From: Glossina fuscipes
Lineage: Eukaryota; Arthropoda; Insecta; Diptera; Glossinidae
Assembly (NCBI RefSeq): GCF_014805625.2
Contig: NW_023998422.1
Coordinates: 10,928,459 to 10,992,458, forward strand
DNA: 64,000 nt
Direction: 5' to 3'
Below, piece by piece: positions 13,465 through 24,558 of the stretch (the stretch's first letter is position 1; every line of letters starts with the position of its first letter). The notes under the pieces were generated by a model. It saw only the letters and a program-made list of their open reading frames with translations, did no database searches and was not told where the DNA came from. The position numbers were made by a program, and so were the translations under genes.

Positions 13465-14150
13465 AATGGAGGAAGGTTGGCTACTAAATACCCTACGCCA
13501 AGTCACTTAATGCAAATCTGTGATATCAGTGTTATGACTAAGCATATGTGTGAATTAGCATATATATGGACGGGAGAGGGCAGACAAGCAGGTAAGTCGA
13601 CAAGATTAAAATTTAGTAAAATGCATTAAGCGCGCAAGGCTTGATTTTAAATACCCTACCCACTTTGCTAAGCGGAAATCTTGACATATATTTATTATAA
13701 AGTACTATCTAAGGGCTTACTTCTCATAAGAATTCTAATAGGAAGGCGGCAAGACTGAGTAGAAAATACCCTACACCACCTCAATCAACACAAATCTTGA
13801 GTTATCTTTTTTTTATAAAAATAAAGGCTTAATTTCCACAACACCCCTTATATGGAGGGGAAGGGGGATAAACCCGTCCCGATGTGACCAAAATTTTGCA
13901 AAACCCATTAGTCCAGTAAAGCGTGTTAAGTAACCTATACCACCTTGCTTAATACAAATCTTCCTTGACTATAAAATACCATATAAAAATATACCAACAA
14001 AAAAATACATGAGGCGACAAGGTCCAAATTTTGTAAAGCTCATTAAATGGGCTAGGCTGAGTATTAAATGCCATCCACCACTTAGCCTAATACAAATCAA
14101 GTTTGACCGAAAGGCTTACCGTTTGTAAGAACCATTACATAGAGTAGGCC
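13465..14150 (+). repeat. Degenerate tandem array, about five units of 110-175 bp
   Basis: A recurring block appears five times in the same orientation near 13480, 13650, 13757, 13930 and 14060. It reads roughly 'ttaaataccctacaccac', then 'gcctaatacaaatcttga', then 'aaggcttac' with 'ataagaa' and 'aaaattttgtaaaa cccatta'. Unit spacing varies (about 170, 110, 175 and 130) because of indels. The 'accctacaccac' part resembles the terminal motif of the dispersed repeat family, so the array may derive from it. There is no coding capacity. Confidence 0.65.
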
Positions 14151-15689
14151 GTGGGCAAACACTTTTTCTAAACATATAACGTCTTATGTTGAAAAAATTG
14201 TTATGTAGAGAGTGTTTGGCACCTTTGATATTTCCCGATAATAACTATCAGGAAGAAGCATTTTCGCTTCCGTTCATTGAATGAGATAGATTTGGCTTTC
14301 ATGGGACCACTTTTTGAATCGTTTCCCTTATAAGCTTTCTTATAGGAGACTAATATTTTATTTTGCATTAAGTTCATATCCTTAGTACTTTACGATGAAG
14401 CTTTATTTATTTAGGAATTTATTTATTATTATATATACCTCTTATAGAAAATTTCTATGAATTTATTTATTATTACATATCCCTCTTATAGAAGATTTTT
14501 CACAAAACTTCCTTCTATATGGTTAACGTTTCTAATTCTTTTGCGGCCAAGTGATTCACAGCATATATATTTCATAGTTAGTCTTCTCCGGCTACAAAGC
14601 TTTGTCGTTCGAAAATCTTCAATACAACGCGAAAATTTTCTAATAAAGACTTTACGGGTCCCTTTGTTTCCCAAACAAAAGCATCAAATTTAGAAGAAAA
14701 AAATATTCCCTCCTCCCCCTAGGACCATTGTCTTCGCAAAAAAAAACTATCAAATTTAAAAAAAAAAATTATTCATTCTTTTCAACTACAAAACTTCAAT
14801 GTTCAAAACTCTTTCACATAAGTCCTATAATTAAGTGATAGTCTTGCCGTTTATAAGAAAAAAAAAGCGGAAGAAGAAGAAAAAAGAAATGAACAAAAGG
14901 AATATTGCATTATAGTGAAAGGATAACTAGAGCATAATTTTAATTTTAATAATTCATAGCATATAACGTCGTATTCGCAGTATTTTCTATCTTTTGTTAT
15001 GCGTAAAACTCATTTACACGGCTTCGTTCATCGTTTAATTCAACATCCAAAAAAAAACATTCATTTACATCTTTTCAACACAGTCGAAAAATATTTATTG
15101 TTAAGGCATAAGGAAATGCATTGAACGACCAGTAGATAAGTGAGAGACAAAATGTCAATCATATATCAAATTCTTAACCAATGTAGAGTCTCTTAGCAAA
15201 AAACGCGAAACGCAGTAACGGTAAGAAAAAGGTGAAGAAAGATAAGGAATTTCCGCAGACTAGTGAGGGCTTCTCTAATCGTTAAGTGTTGTGGCTTTGC
15301 CGAGTGTGAGCTATTCAGCATACAAAGGGTTGTTGAAGCCACATTTAACAGGTAAAAACTAGGAGATCTTCAGATGGACTCGCCGACTATAGGTTAGAAG
15401 TAGATAAACAACACGATGGTCTTTTAAACAAAGTTATTCAATTTATGGGCTAATCTTCAATTGTCTGTGTACAGGAACAAAAAAAAAGACTGTCGAATAT
15501 GCCTCTTCGGGCTCCTAAAAAATACAGTCGAACGAACGTTCTATAATCCCGAGCAAGAATGGAAGGATAGATAGATAGTAGGCTACTTTACAGTTGGCAA
15601 CGTTCAATTCATATAGAGTCACTTTCAGAAAAGCATTCAGGTCCTTACATATATCGACAAAATTCTTTTAATGCTATTCACTTCTATGT
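14151..15689. other. Non-coding stretch, no gene seen
   Basis: AT-rich with several A runs. 14400-14490 contains a short imperfect direct repeat of a 'gaatttatttattatta' segment (near 14415 and 14460). Nothing else can be supported. Confidence 0.55.
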
Positions 15690-15950
15690 CTTGTCTGCAA
15701 CGAAGCCATGTAAATTGTTTACGATGGCTTGAAACACATCAATGCATTAAAACGTTAAAAATATCAGCCTCTAAATTGAACACAAGAAAACAAAACGGAC
15801 AGACGCACGGAAAAGCCTAAACCGATTCAGAAAATGATTCTGAATCAATCGGTACAATAAACGGTGGCTCTATTTCAAGTCTTTCTAAGTATGCATCCGC
15901 GCAACCTTTGTGCACACGTGTACAACAAGTGGCGTAGGGTATAAAAATTG
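15690..15950 (+). repeat. Dispersed ~330-bp repeat
   Basis: Shows 'ttgaacacaagaaaacaaaa', 'cggacagacgcacgg', a duplicated 'cagaaaatgattctgaatca', 'atttcaagtctttctaa' and the terminal 'tacaacaagtggcgtagggt' followed by 'ataaaaa'. The right end is sharp and the left edge approximate. Confidence 0.65.
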
Positions 15951-16514
15951 TGGTAATTATCTAAATTAACAAGTTGAATCTCACCTTAAGAAAAGCTAAA
16001 AAAAAAGTGTATGAGATACCTTTGAACACCTTAAAATCACCTAAAAATAGATGAATTATAGGAAGCGGCGCTAAGCATAGCTCTTGCGCAACTCTTACAC
16101 GCTGATGTTTCGGATAGGATAGGCAACGGTTAATGTCTTCTAAGCTTTCCCGTCTGTCTGGTATATTTGAATAGTTATTCTCTTAGGACTACTAGAGCTT
16201 TCGGGGTGTTGTTGAAATCTTAATTAAAATTCCGAATATGATACTACCCCAAATCAGTTTTATAGTCTGTTAAAAATTTTTCAAAATTTTACTGTACAAA
16301 GAAAAAAAAAATTAATAAAAATATTCGATCATAAGTAGATGCCTTTTGTTTACTTGTTTTGCTTCTAGAGAGGAGAAAAATCAGTTTTTTCATAGAACTT
16401 GAACTAGTTATAGAGTTTTATTTAATACGGGCAGATTAGCTATTGGTCAAGCAGGTAGAGATTAGTAGTTTGTCGTTAATATATTTTATATCAGAGCAGC
16501 AGAAGGTATTCAAA
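15951..16514. other. Upstream region of the first DRC10-like gene
   Basis: AT-rich, with no other gene. It should hold the promoter and 5' UTR of the gene starting at 16515, but I cannot point to a convincing core promoter element. An in-frame upstream ATG exists at 16443; the later start was preferred because it begins a compact exon 1 comparable with the other two copies. Confidence 0.45.
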
Positions 16515-18103
16515 ATGAGCAAATTATTTAAAACTTTTGGATGGCTTGAAGAAGGCAGAACTTCTCGTGCCTCACGTGGTTCACGTGTTTCAGATATCGC
16601 GAGCGAAAGTGAACTGAAAAGTAAGATGGAAACAAACAACACACTACACTAATAGTTGAAGATATTTTCGTTTCTTTCAATTTTTTTTTTTCTTTTTTTT
16701 ATTTTCATTAAAGGCGCACTCACCTATGAGCAAACTTTAAAACTTGATAACATTTCGAAAATGATAATGCAACTCAATGAAAGATTACAAATCGCTCTAA
16801 TAATTCCACAAATTCTGGAAAATCCGAAGATATTGGGGAAATCTTTAAAAGGTACAAAATACGAGCCTGCCTTAAAGTTAGTGAAGGAGTATCGCGAGGA
16901 AAAGGTATACAAAAAAAAATTTCTCCGACGCTCTAATAATCATTATTAAGACTTGTTGTTATTGGATTTTTATTAGATTAGGATGCAAACAACCAAGCCT
17001 CCAGAGGTCAATTCCAGTACTAACAAAGTTATCGATTATTTTGTGGAAAATTATGAAATACTTAAATTTCTACCCGACTGGGTGGGCGATTTGGATCCAA
17101 ATTACCAAACGCTTATTAAATGTTTAAGGATTATAAGTCAAGTTGCGCGCGGCCGGTTTGCTCGTGGCGCCTTAGAGCAAATGCAGAGAGAGTTGATATT
17201 ACAAAAGCTCTACAATTTAAACGAGCAAGTTCAGAAGGATGTACAACGTATGTATGAGAAGATGATTGTGTATTGAAAACGAAAAGCTATAAATCCATTC
17301 TACAGAAATAAAGCTTAAAATTCAGAAAAGAAAAGTAACGGGTCTTTGGAGGAGCACAGCCAGAGGTTATATAATATACAATTTGAAAGAGCAATTAAAA
17401 AGCACAAGATTCAATAATCAAATCATGCTGAAGGAGGAAATGTAAAATTTTGCAAAATTTTTATCTTAAGATGTTTTTCATATTTTTTTTTTTTTTTTTT
17501 TTTTGATTTTTTTAATTTTTTACTCATTTGCAGAATGTGTACTACGACTGCGGTCAAAAAAACGCTACACCAATACAACAGCAAGCGGAAAGAAGTGGAA
17601 GAAGAAGTGAAAAGAGCAGAATGGCAGTTTCAAAAGAAATTGAATACAAATTTAAGCAAAGAAGAAGAAGCCAGAGCTGAAAAGTATTATCTCAAATATT
17701 TTTTTAAGCAATTTTTTTGAAGTCATTTTTTTTTTTTTTTTTTTTTTTAAGAAATAAACTCGTTCTGCAACTTGACGCTTTAATCAGAAGATATGATGAA
17801 GTGATGTTTGAGAAATTCAATGAAGAAATTCTATTGGATGAAGCCATCGAGAAGCTGCAACAAGAGTTGGACGACTTTCAGCCTGAATACAATCGGGAAG
17901 AGCAAATATACATTGAGTTGGTAGTGAAGAAGGAGGAAGAATATCAACGCATAGTTGAAATGAAAGCTCATGATTTCAGAAGGAAGCATGCAGCCAAGAA
18001 GATACAGATTTGGTTTAGAAATATACGGCGTAAAATGGCAAAAGCAAATTTAGTTGGTAAGGAGGCGACAGGCAAGAAGGCTGCCAAGAAAAAAAAGAAG
18101 TAA
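16515..18103 (+). CDS. DRC10-like axonemal protein, copy A (six exons)
   Basis: Predicted 401-aa protein from exons 16515-16620, 16714-16904, 16977-17247, 17306-17441, 17534-17683 and 17752-18103. Every intron is GT-AG with phases 1, 0, 1, 2, 2, the same as in the two paralogues downstream. Residues about 36-99 hold a helical segment with IALIIPQILENP. Residues 100-189 include VIDYFVENYEILKFLP, residues 235-360 are Lys/Glu-rich coiled coil with IRRYDEVMFEK, and an IQ-type motif (KKIQIWFRNIRRK) lies near 368-383 ahead of a lysine-rich tail. The order matches the family of dynein regulatory complex protein 10 (DRC10/IQCD), part of the nexin link between outer doublets in motile cilia and sperm tails. 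The related DRC9 (IQCG) is the alternative. The IQ motif would bind calmodulin. This copy keeps the best IQ motif of the three. The exon model is mine and lacks transcript support. Confidence 0.75.
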
Positions 18104-19789
18104 AACTCATATTTCTTAATGAGATGATGTATGTACATATGTACACTTGTCCACGCCTAAGGCAGCTATTAAGGTTCTCAAGACGTTTTTATAAGGAGAT
18201 TATTATAATCTGACAAGGGTTCTTTTAGAAATAATAAATGGCGAGATGTACTTCTTAGGCTTGACTTATAAGCATTTTCAATTTTATCATTTGAACTGAC
18301 CGTTTATTTGCTTTCATAAGGCGACGCGAGGTATACACTTTGCGTTTTCTTCCTTGCGGAATTCAAAGTCTGCCGGCTGCAGGACAAGTTTCAATGCTTG
18401 CATGTTCTACGTCAAGTATGGTAAATATAGCGTTAAAAGGCCTAACGATTACTTGCGCTATATGTGTGGGCTATCTAAAATATAATTGCCGTCCTGTGTA
18501 CATAAGTGCAGGGAAAGAGCAGGAATTACAAAAAAAAACTCCTTACACACAATAGGCGGCAGAGTCGGAAAGCGCTGATTACGCAGACGTAGCGACGGAC
18601 AGTCTGGAAAGACGCTGGATATGACGTTTAGATCATCTGGTACGTGTACTTTACTAGCAAAATGAGCCCACTCGTTAAAATTCGGAATAGGATGGCATTC
18701 ATTTCTTCTTTTAAGGTAGGCTAGATAACCGCACTAACAAACATATCTAGGAATCTGTGTAGAACACCCAAATAGAAATGTTTCAGTTCTCGAAATATTT
18801 TGTGAGCGTATGTGAATTCAAAAATTGTTATACTATATAGTGCCGAGTATGTATATTTATAATTAGCTGACTGATCCCATCGTCATGTCAACAAAACGGA
18901 CCTGCTAAACACGCGCATACCTGATTGACAGAAACAAGAAAATATCGTCTGTCCTACTGCTCTGTTCCTGACTTTCCCGGCAGGTGAAAGCCTAGCGAAG
19001 CCCTAGCGAATGCACTACAACTGGATGAAATAGGGCGGGGTAACTATAAACAAAACGTAACAATCCCATTTGCACGGCTGCGGTCATCATTATATAAAAA
19101 TTGTGCGCACAGTTCTTCAACATATCTCTGTTTCAAACTTTCAATCAACTGCATACTTCCTGTCCAAAATGCGGGCTCCGTTTCTGACGCCTAAGCACCT
19201 ACGAGGCACTTCGCAGTAGAATTCGTTATAGAAACCGACTATACGGACATGCAAAGGCAGCTTTACGTATTGAAACTAGAATACCTGACATGACAATCTC
19301 TTAATCCGAGATGCGTCGGAGCGTAGCTTTTCCCAGTTGCACACTCAGGTAAGCTTATTTGCACAGATCATGATGATCGTTATTAAAACTATGGTAGCTA
19401 GTAAATGCTAAATTTTTTTCTTCTTTGAATTCTATACTAAATTATTTATGAATAGTATTGACCCATGTCGGAACCATGGAATTTTATTTCACAGAAATGC
19501 AATTAGACTATTTTTAAAAAGGGTCACACATTATTTATTTATATCTTGTCCATATTCTTTGTTAACAAATTTAGAAGGTAACGATATAAAGTCTATCGAA
19601 TAATTTACATCACATACTCGCCTGTGTTGAAAACTATACCACACTTGGAATTTTGTGCTCGCGTCATTTAGCTGTTAGCCAGGATCCTTTACCTACTTGG
19701 CTAGAGTAGCCAAGTGCGCATCATGGGTTACGTATAAATATCCAAATAGTATTAGAAGCTTGCCGGTATTCTGATCATTTTTTTCACTT
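18104..19789. other. Non-coding stretch, no gene seen
   Basis: Contains the 3' UTR of copy A and then about 1.5 kb without a convincing reading frame. 18300-19350 is less AT-rich than the flanks. I find no family signature in it. Confidence 0.5.
18233..18238 (+). promoter_or_regulatory. Putative polyadenylation signal, copy A
   Basis: A canonical AATAAA lies about 130 bases after the stop codon of DRC10-like copy A. AATAAA is common by chance in this AT-rich DNA. Confidence 0.4.
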
Positions 19790-20285
19790 GAACAAGGCAT
19801 TGATTGGGAAAAACTGGTGCAATATATGTTAATCAAAGTACTTTCCATCATTTTCTACAACATTTTCCTACCTCTCTAGCAACAAGCCGATACTGTATTG
19901 GTTCGGCAGCGATACATTTTAGCACTTCTTCAGCATTGATCTAAAGTGGTAACCAATAGACTGTAAAGCTATTTGAAAGTTCTTTGAGGGTTCTCGTCCA
20001 TTAACTATTGCAAGTCATTGTCTTCCAATTTTTTTGGTCCTCAGGTCAGCTTTTTTGTCCATTTGTCGCGAAATCAGCGCTTTTAAACCGTTGAAACCGA
20101 AGCTAATAGATGGGACACGATGCCGCAGCATCACCATAAGTTTCTAAAAGTGTTTGATGGGCTTCGACAGCAGATTTCATTCCGCAGACTGCAAATCAAA
20201 CAACAAAAGTGATAAATGTCGAAAATGCGTTACATGACCTCTGAATAACTCAATAATCCTAAATGGAAAACTGTTATTTTATGTA
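19790..20285 (-). mobile_element. Decayed mariner-type transposon
   Basis: On the minus strand the conceptual translation, broken by stops and frameshifts, shows mariner N-terminal landmarks: a LLLFDLQSA-like start, then AHQTLLETYGDAAASC, and further on LEDNDLQ and LMDENP as in the 'KFEDEELQALLDEDP' region of mellifera-type mariners. Upstream non-coding bases (about 20240-20285 in complement) match those preceding the element at 63.2 kb, so both belong to one subfamily. The catalytic region is missing and no terminal repeats were found. It cannot be active. Confidence 0.6.
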
Positions 20286-21549
20286 GAGATAGGTCGAAAT
20301 TATCGAATTCAACGGTTGCGTGCATTGATGCCTCGTATTACTGTACTTTATCATATTCAATGACATCTGTCGTTGATCAAAATACATGCAAGCACGTACT
20401 AATAAATGATTTGTGTCTTATTCTATTCTGGATTATTCAGGTATTTGTTTATTAAACATTTACTTTATTGCGTTTGGTTATGGTTAATGTGTGTCTCGCA
20501 CATACGTGCTAGCACAAAACAGCTAGTTAAGGTAGAGTTTTTTTTTTGAAACGCAAATGATGCAAATGAAACAATCAAAAAATTAACAAAGACTCCTTGC
20601 GTACGCACGGCCGTTAAAAACGAATTGAGCCGCAAAAGCATTTTCGACATGGGCTAAGGTGTTGAACGGTCCCTTCTAGCTGACTGTAAACTTGTATCCC
20701 CTTTCATATTATCGCTTCGAGCTTTGTATTTAGTCCTAAGAAGAATCGTGCCTAGTTCGAACACCGCGTTTCAGTTTCATTCAAAGTTACCCCAAAAGCC
20801 GCACGTGCATAAGAGCGAAACACAATACGGCTAAGTTCCGTAGAGTTTTGATTTCGCATGTCGTATATATGTATATCGTATTTTATCGCGTATATTAATG
20901 CCTTTATGCATGCTAATTCTTGTCTTCTTCTTCTCATACTGTGTGAACACGATGTCATGTTATCATAACGTCGTGTTATTTCTCCTCTCACGTGTATATT
21001 AATCAAATAGAGCATTGTTCACTTGATGGCATGCGGAATTTTACAAAAACATTCTTCAAGGCAGACATTCTACGGGAACACTTATCGTAATTTATTCGCG
21101 AAACAAAGTAAGTTTTTCAAGTGGACTTTGTGGAAATGTGTACGATGTGTGGAAACCGTGTCTTAAAAGACGACGCATATCGAAAGGAGCTTGCGTCGAG
21201 TGCAAGCGTTTGTCTGAATTCCAAGATCATCATCGCTTTGATAAGCGACTGAAAACTTCAATCGAATTCGACAGGACATAACCTGTTTATTTCCGCATGG
21301 GGAAATTTAGATAATGTGTACATGTGTACCGTATTATACTTTGGTAGTTACATGTCATAAGATTAGAAGTTCCACTGTACTAACACAAGATATCAAATAG
21401 CTTTCTTCGTGCTTTCATTTTTCGTTTTCATAAATGGTTTTTGATAGAATTGTGATTCAGTTGTTAGGTTTTCTTTATTTTATTTTGTTTTCAGTTAATT
21501 TTTGTTGTTATTAACGTTAACGTGTTCACATAGCGACAAAAAATTCGCA
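20286..21549. other. Upstream region of DRC10-like copy B
   Basis: About 1.26 kb of intergenic DNA between the mariner relic and copy B. No supported gene. It presumably carries the regulatory region of copy B; no specific element is recognised. Confidence 0.5.
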
Positions 21550-23042
21550 ATGAAGAAAAGCTATAATTCAGTTCGTTGGGTTGGAACAGATGAAAAGCCG
21601 TCGTTCAATTGGAAGAAACGCGGTAGGTTGCTTCGGTTGCTGTTAACCTTCTAAGAAGATTTGCTATACATTTTCACCTTTTTCACATGCGTATAGAGGA
21701 AACTTTGTGTGATTTAATTGAAGCGCTTAGTGAAAATCTCAAAATTGCTTTACTCATCCCGGAAATTTTGGAAAATCCCCAAACAATTTGCCAATGTTTA
21801 AAGAATAGCAAATACGAACAAGCCATAGAGATAATTAATGATTTTCTCAGAGATAAGGTTAACTCAACGCTTCTCAATATTAAATAAATATTCTGTTCAA
21901 CTGAAAAACATTAAATTAAATATTAGGGGGAAGGTCCTCAAGAAGAAATACCCACGTATCCAGATAGAGCTACTAACAGCCTCATCGATTATTTCATAAA
22001 CAATAGCGGAATTCTTCGTTATATACCTAAAGTAGTTAAATATCTTAATCAAAATCAATTAAAGCTACTTAGCTATCTTGAGATTATAAAGAATATTGCC
22101 GGCGGTAATCTTTCAAAAACATCTTTAGCAGCAATGGAAATGAAATCGAATATAAATCAAACGCAGCATAATAACGAAGATTTAAAGAACTATATAGAAA
22201 GTAAGTAAATAATAAAAAAATTATAAAGATGCTAGTAAAAGTAACACACCCACCAAAACGTAATCGACAGAAACGCGAAGAGAAATTGAGGAAATGAAAT
22301 CAAAGCAAAACGTTGTACAACCGCCAGAACCTCGTTACGTAAAAATGCCTCCTTATGACGATATAGAAAAGGCCGAGTAATCTTTTAAAATGTTTCTATT
22401 TGTTTAATAATTCTTTCACATCATTTATTTCACATTCTCCTAGAATTGATACCGATGAGGAAATTTTCAAAGTACGACAATATCACGCAATTACCGAAAA
22501 AGATTTAGTAGAAAAATTGAAAGCCGAAAGATCTCTGTATGAAGGGAACGTGAAAAAAAATGTGGGACTTGAGAAGGGCGCAAGAGCTCAATTGTATTAA
22601 ACACAGCAATATCCTATTGTCGTCTTATTACCTGACTAAGTCTCCTATCTTCTTCTTTCTCTTTTTTTTTCAAAAATATATTGACAGCAATAAACAAATG
22701 TTTGAAATGCAGGCACTGTTTAAGGAATATGATCAAATGCTGCTTCGGAAAATGCAGGAAGAAATTGTCTTGAACAATCGATGCGAAAAATTGCAGAAAG
22801 ACGTCGATGAATTTCAAATTGAGTTCAATCGGGCGGAAGAAATATATAATGAGCTTATGAGTAGAGACAAACGATGGAGCCGATTCAGAATCGTAACAGG
22901 AGCAGTTAAAATATTAACATATTGGTATAAACACTTATTGAAGAGGCGTAAAAAAGCCGCCTTAAAAGATGTTAGGTCACAAGGAAAAAATACTAAAACG
23001 GCTGACGTAGGCATTAAAAGAAAGAAAGTAAAGAGAAAGTGA
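21550..23042 (+). CDS. DRC10-like axonemal protein, copy B (six exons)
   Basis: Predicted 372-aa protein from exons 21550-21622, 21697-21857, 21927-22200, 22271-22376, 22444-22593 and 22688-23042. Introns are all GT-AG with phases 1, 0, 1, 2, 2. Exon 5 is 150 bases, identical in length to copies A and C, while exon 4 is 30 bases shorter and unlike theirs. Landmarks: IALLIPEILENP in exon 2, LIDYFINNSGILRYIP in exon 3, and FKEYDQMLLRKM at the start of the exon 6 coiled coil. The IQ-like segment near the C-terminus reads VKILTYWYKHLLKRRKK, without the IQ dipeptide, so calmodulin binding is doubtful. The basic C-terminal tail is kept. By family it would be a component of the nexin-dynein regulatory complex of a motile axoneme. 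No disabling mutation is seen in the exon model. Confidence 0.72.
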
Positions 23043-23125
23043 TGGAAATTTCTATGAGTTACAGGATCTATTTAATTTTATTAAGCGTCGCTACGTACTT
23101 TGTATTATATATAGAAATATTTTTT

Positions 23126-23131
23126 AATAAA
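23126..23131 (+). promoter_or_regulatory. Putative polyadenylation signal, copy B
   Basis: AATAAA about 84 bases after the stop codon of copy B. Confidence 0.4.
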
Positions 23132-23154
23132 ATACAATATATGCACTCTGTATA

Positions 23155-23214
23155 TACGTATATACATATACATGCATATATATATATATATATATATATA
23201 ATATGTACTATATG

Positions 23215-23252
<38 letters not shown>

Positions 23253-23255
23253 TAT
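23155..23255. repeat. (TA)n microsatellite cluster
   Basis: About 100 bases of nearly pure TA/CATA repeat with several GTA interruptions, just beyond copy B. It generates meaningless Tyr-Ile frames on both strands. Confidence 0.9.
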
Positions 23256-23464
23256 GGGTTCGCATATGTAGAAATGTATGATCATATCATTCTATCGCAG
23301 GATCAGGAATACAGGAACACGATAACTTAATTCTTCCATCCTTCCTTATAACATGATTATTACAATATTTGAAATAAATCATGGAACCTATTTGTTTAAA
23401 AATTTTGCTTAACAGGCAACTATTTCTACTAGCTTTTCCCGAATTTATTCGTGTATATTAACCT

Positions 23465-23650
23465 ACACCACTTGTTGTACAACACCCATATTTTATTACA
23501 CCTTTTAGTCCGCTGATGTATTTTGGCCCAAAGACGAAAACGATTCAAAATGGTTCGGATCGGATAATTTTTTCGATCACTTTCAATGAAAGCCGTTATT
23601 TTCAAATAAACGCATCAAACGAAATGGCGTAGAGTTGCTAATGATGGACC
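23465..23650 (-). repeat. Dispersed ~330-bp repeat, partial copy
   Basis: Has 'cacttgttgtacaacaccc' near the left end and the diagnostic 'ttggcccaaagacgaaaac' followed by 'caaaatggttcggatcgg'. The middle is deleted. Confidence 0.55.
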
Positions 23651-23744
23651 CTGTCCCACTACAGTGTTTTTACTAGTCTTTCATTTTGTTTAGTGGTATG
23701 GCGAAGTAAAGTTCTCCTTCTAAAAGTGTAAGAGGGTAATTTAG

Positions 23745-24090
23745 AAGACGAAGAAAGACTTGATATGGATCCACTTTTGACTATGCCAATCGTCCCAGAA
23801 TCATTTTTTAAATCGATTGAAGCTTGTCTGTCCGTATGTTCTTCTATTTTGTTTGGTTGTGTTCAAACTACAGGCTGCAACTTTCGAGATAGTTCGACGA
23901 CATTCGGTACATTGATGTATGTTGTCCCAAGACAAACTCCACATTGATGTACGTTGTCCCAAGGATGAACTCGATTGAAAATGGTTCAGATCGGACAACT
24001 TTTTCCCATATAACTGCTTATTCTGAATAGTGGTCACATGAATAATTGTAAGGTAAAGTAAGATATTTAATGGTGGCCCCCGGGCCATTA
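23745..24090 (-). repeat. Dispersed ~330-bp repeat with internal duplication
   Basis: Holds 'aaatcgattgaagcttgtct', 'gtccgta', 'gtgttcaaactacaggc', and 'gattgaaaatggttcagatc'. A segment of about 30 bases reading 'attgatgtatgttgtcccaa' is repeated in tandem (near 23910 and 23943) as 'attgatgtacgttgtcccaa'. A 145-aa minus-strand open frame crosses the copy but is a chance frame. Confidence 0.6.
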
Positions 24091-24558
24091 AAGAGTTTTT
24101 ACCTGTTTTGTAATGTGTTTCTCCAAGTTTAGTGGGCTGCGGCTTAAACCAACAAATGTGTGCATTTTTCTTAGACTTTGTTATATCCAACATCAGCAGA
24201 TAGGCTTTAACTTTAAGGTAAATCCAGACATGAGACACTTTAATCTAAATATCTAACTCTATAACACTATAACACTATATAACGTAATTGACTTTAGCAA
24301 TACCGACGGCCTAACATACAGCGATTTCAAAATTCTACTGTGTGCCCCAGACAATGGATTCAATATAGCATTTCTTTTGTTTTCACATATTTTATTTACG
24401 TCAATAGTTTTTTGAAGAATTTTGATTCATATGTAAATATTCGTTTGTACGTATCGTCGGTTTTTAACGCAAACGTGTTATTTTGTTATCAGTTTATTTT
24501 TATAATACCAAGGGTGAATATTTTATAACATAGCGAGCAGCAGGCAAATACATTTAAA
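24091..24558. other. Upstream region of DRC10-like copy C
   Basis: 470 bases of AT-rich sequence between a dispersed repeat and the start of copy C. No gene seen; it may hold the promoter and 5' UTR. Confidence 0.45.

Noticed and set aside
16436..16642. Minus-strand frame with an apparent signal peptide opposite exon 1 of DRC10-like copy A
   Set aside because: It is the antisense shadow of a coding exon that is supported by conserved intron phases.
22614..23014. Two minus-strand frames opposite exon 6 of copy B
   Set aside because: Shadows of the coiled-coil exon.
23039..23281. Tyr-Ile repeat proteins on both strands
   Set aside because: Produced by the TA microsatellite.
23801..24238. 145-codon minus-strand open frame
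   Set aside because: Lies across a copy of the dispersed repeat whose other copies have no matching frame.
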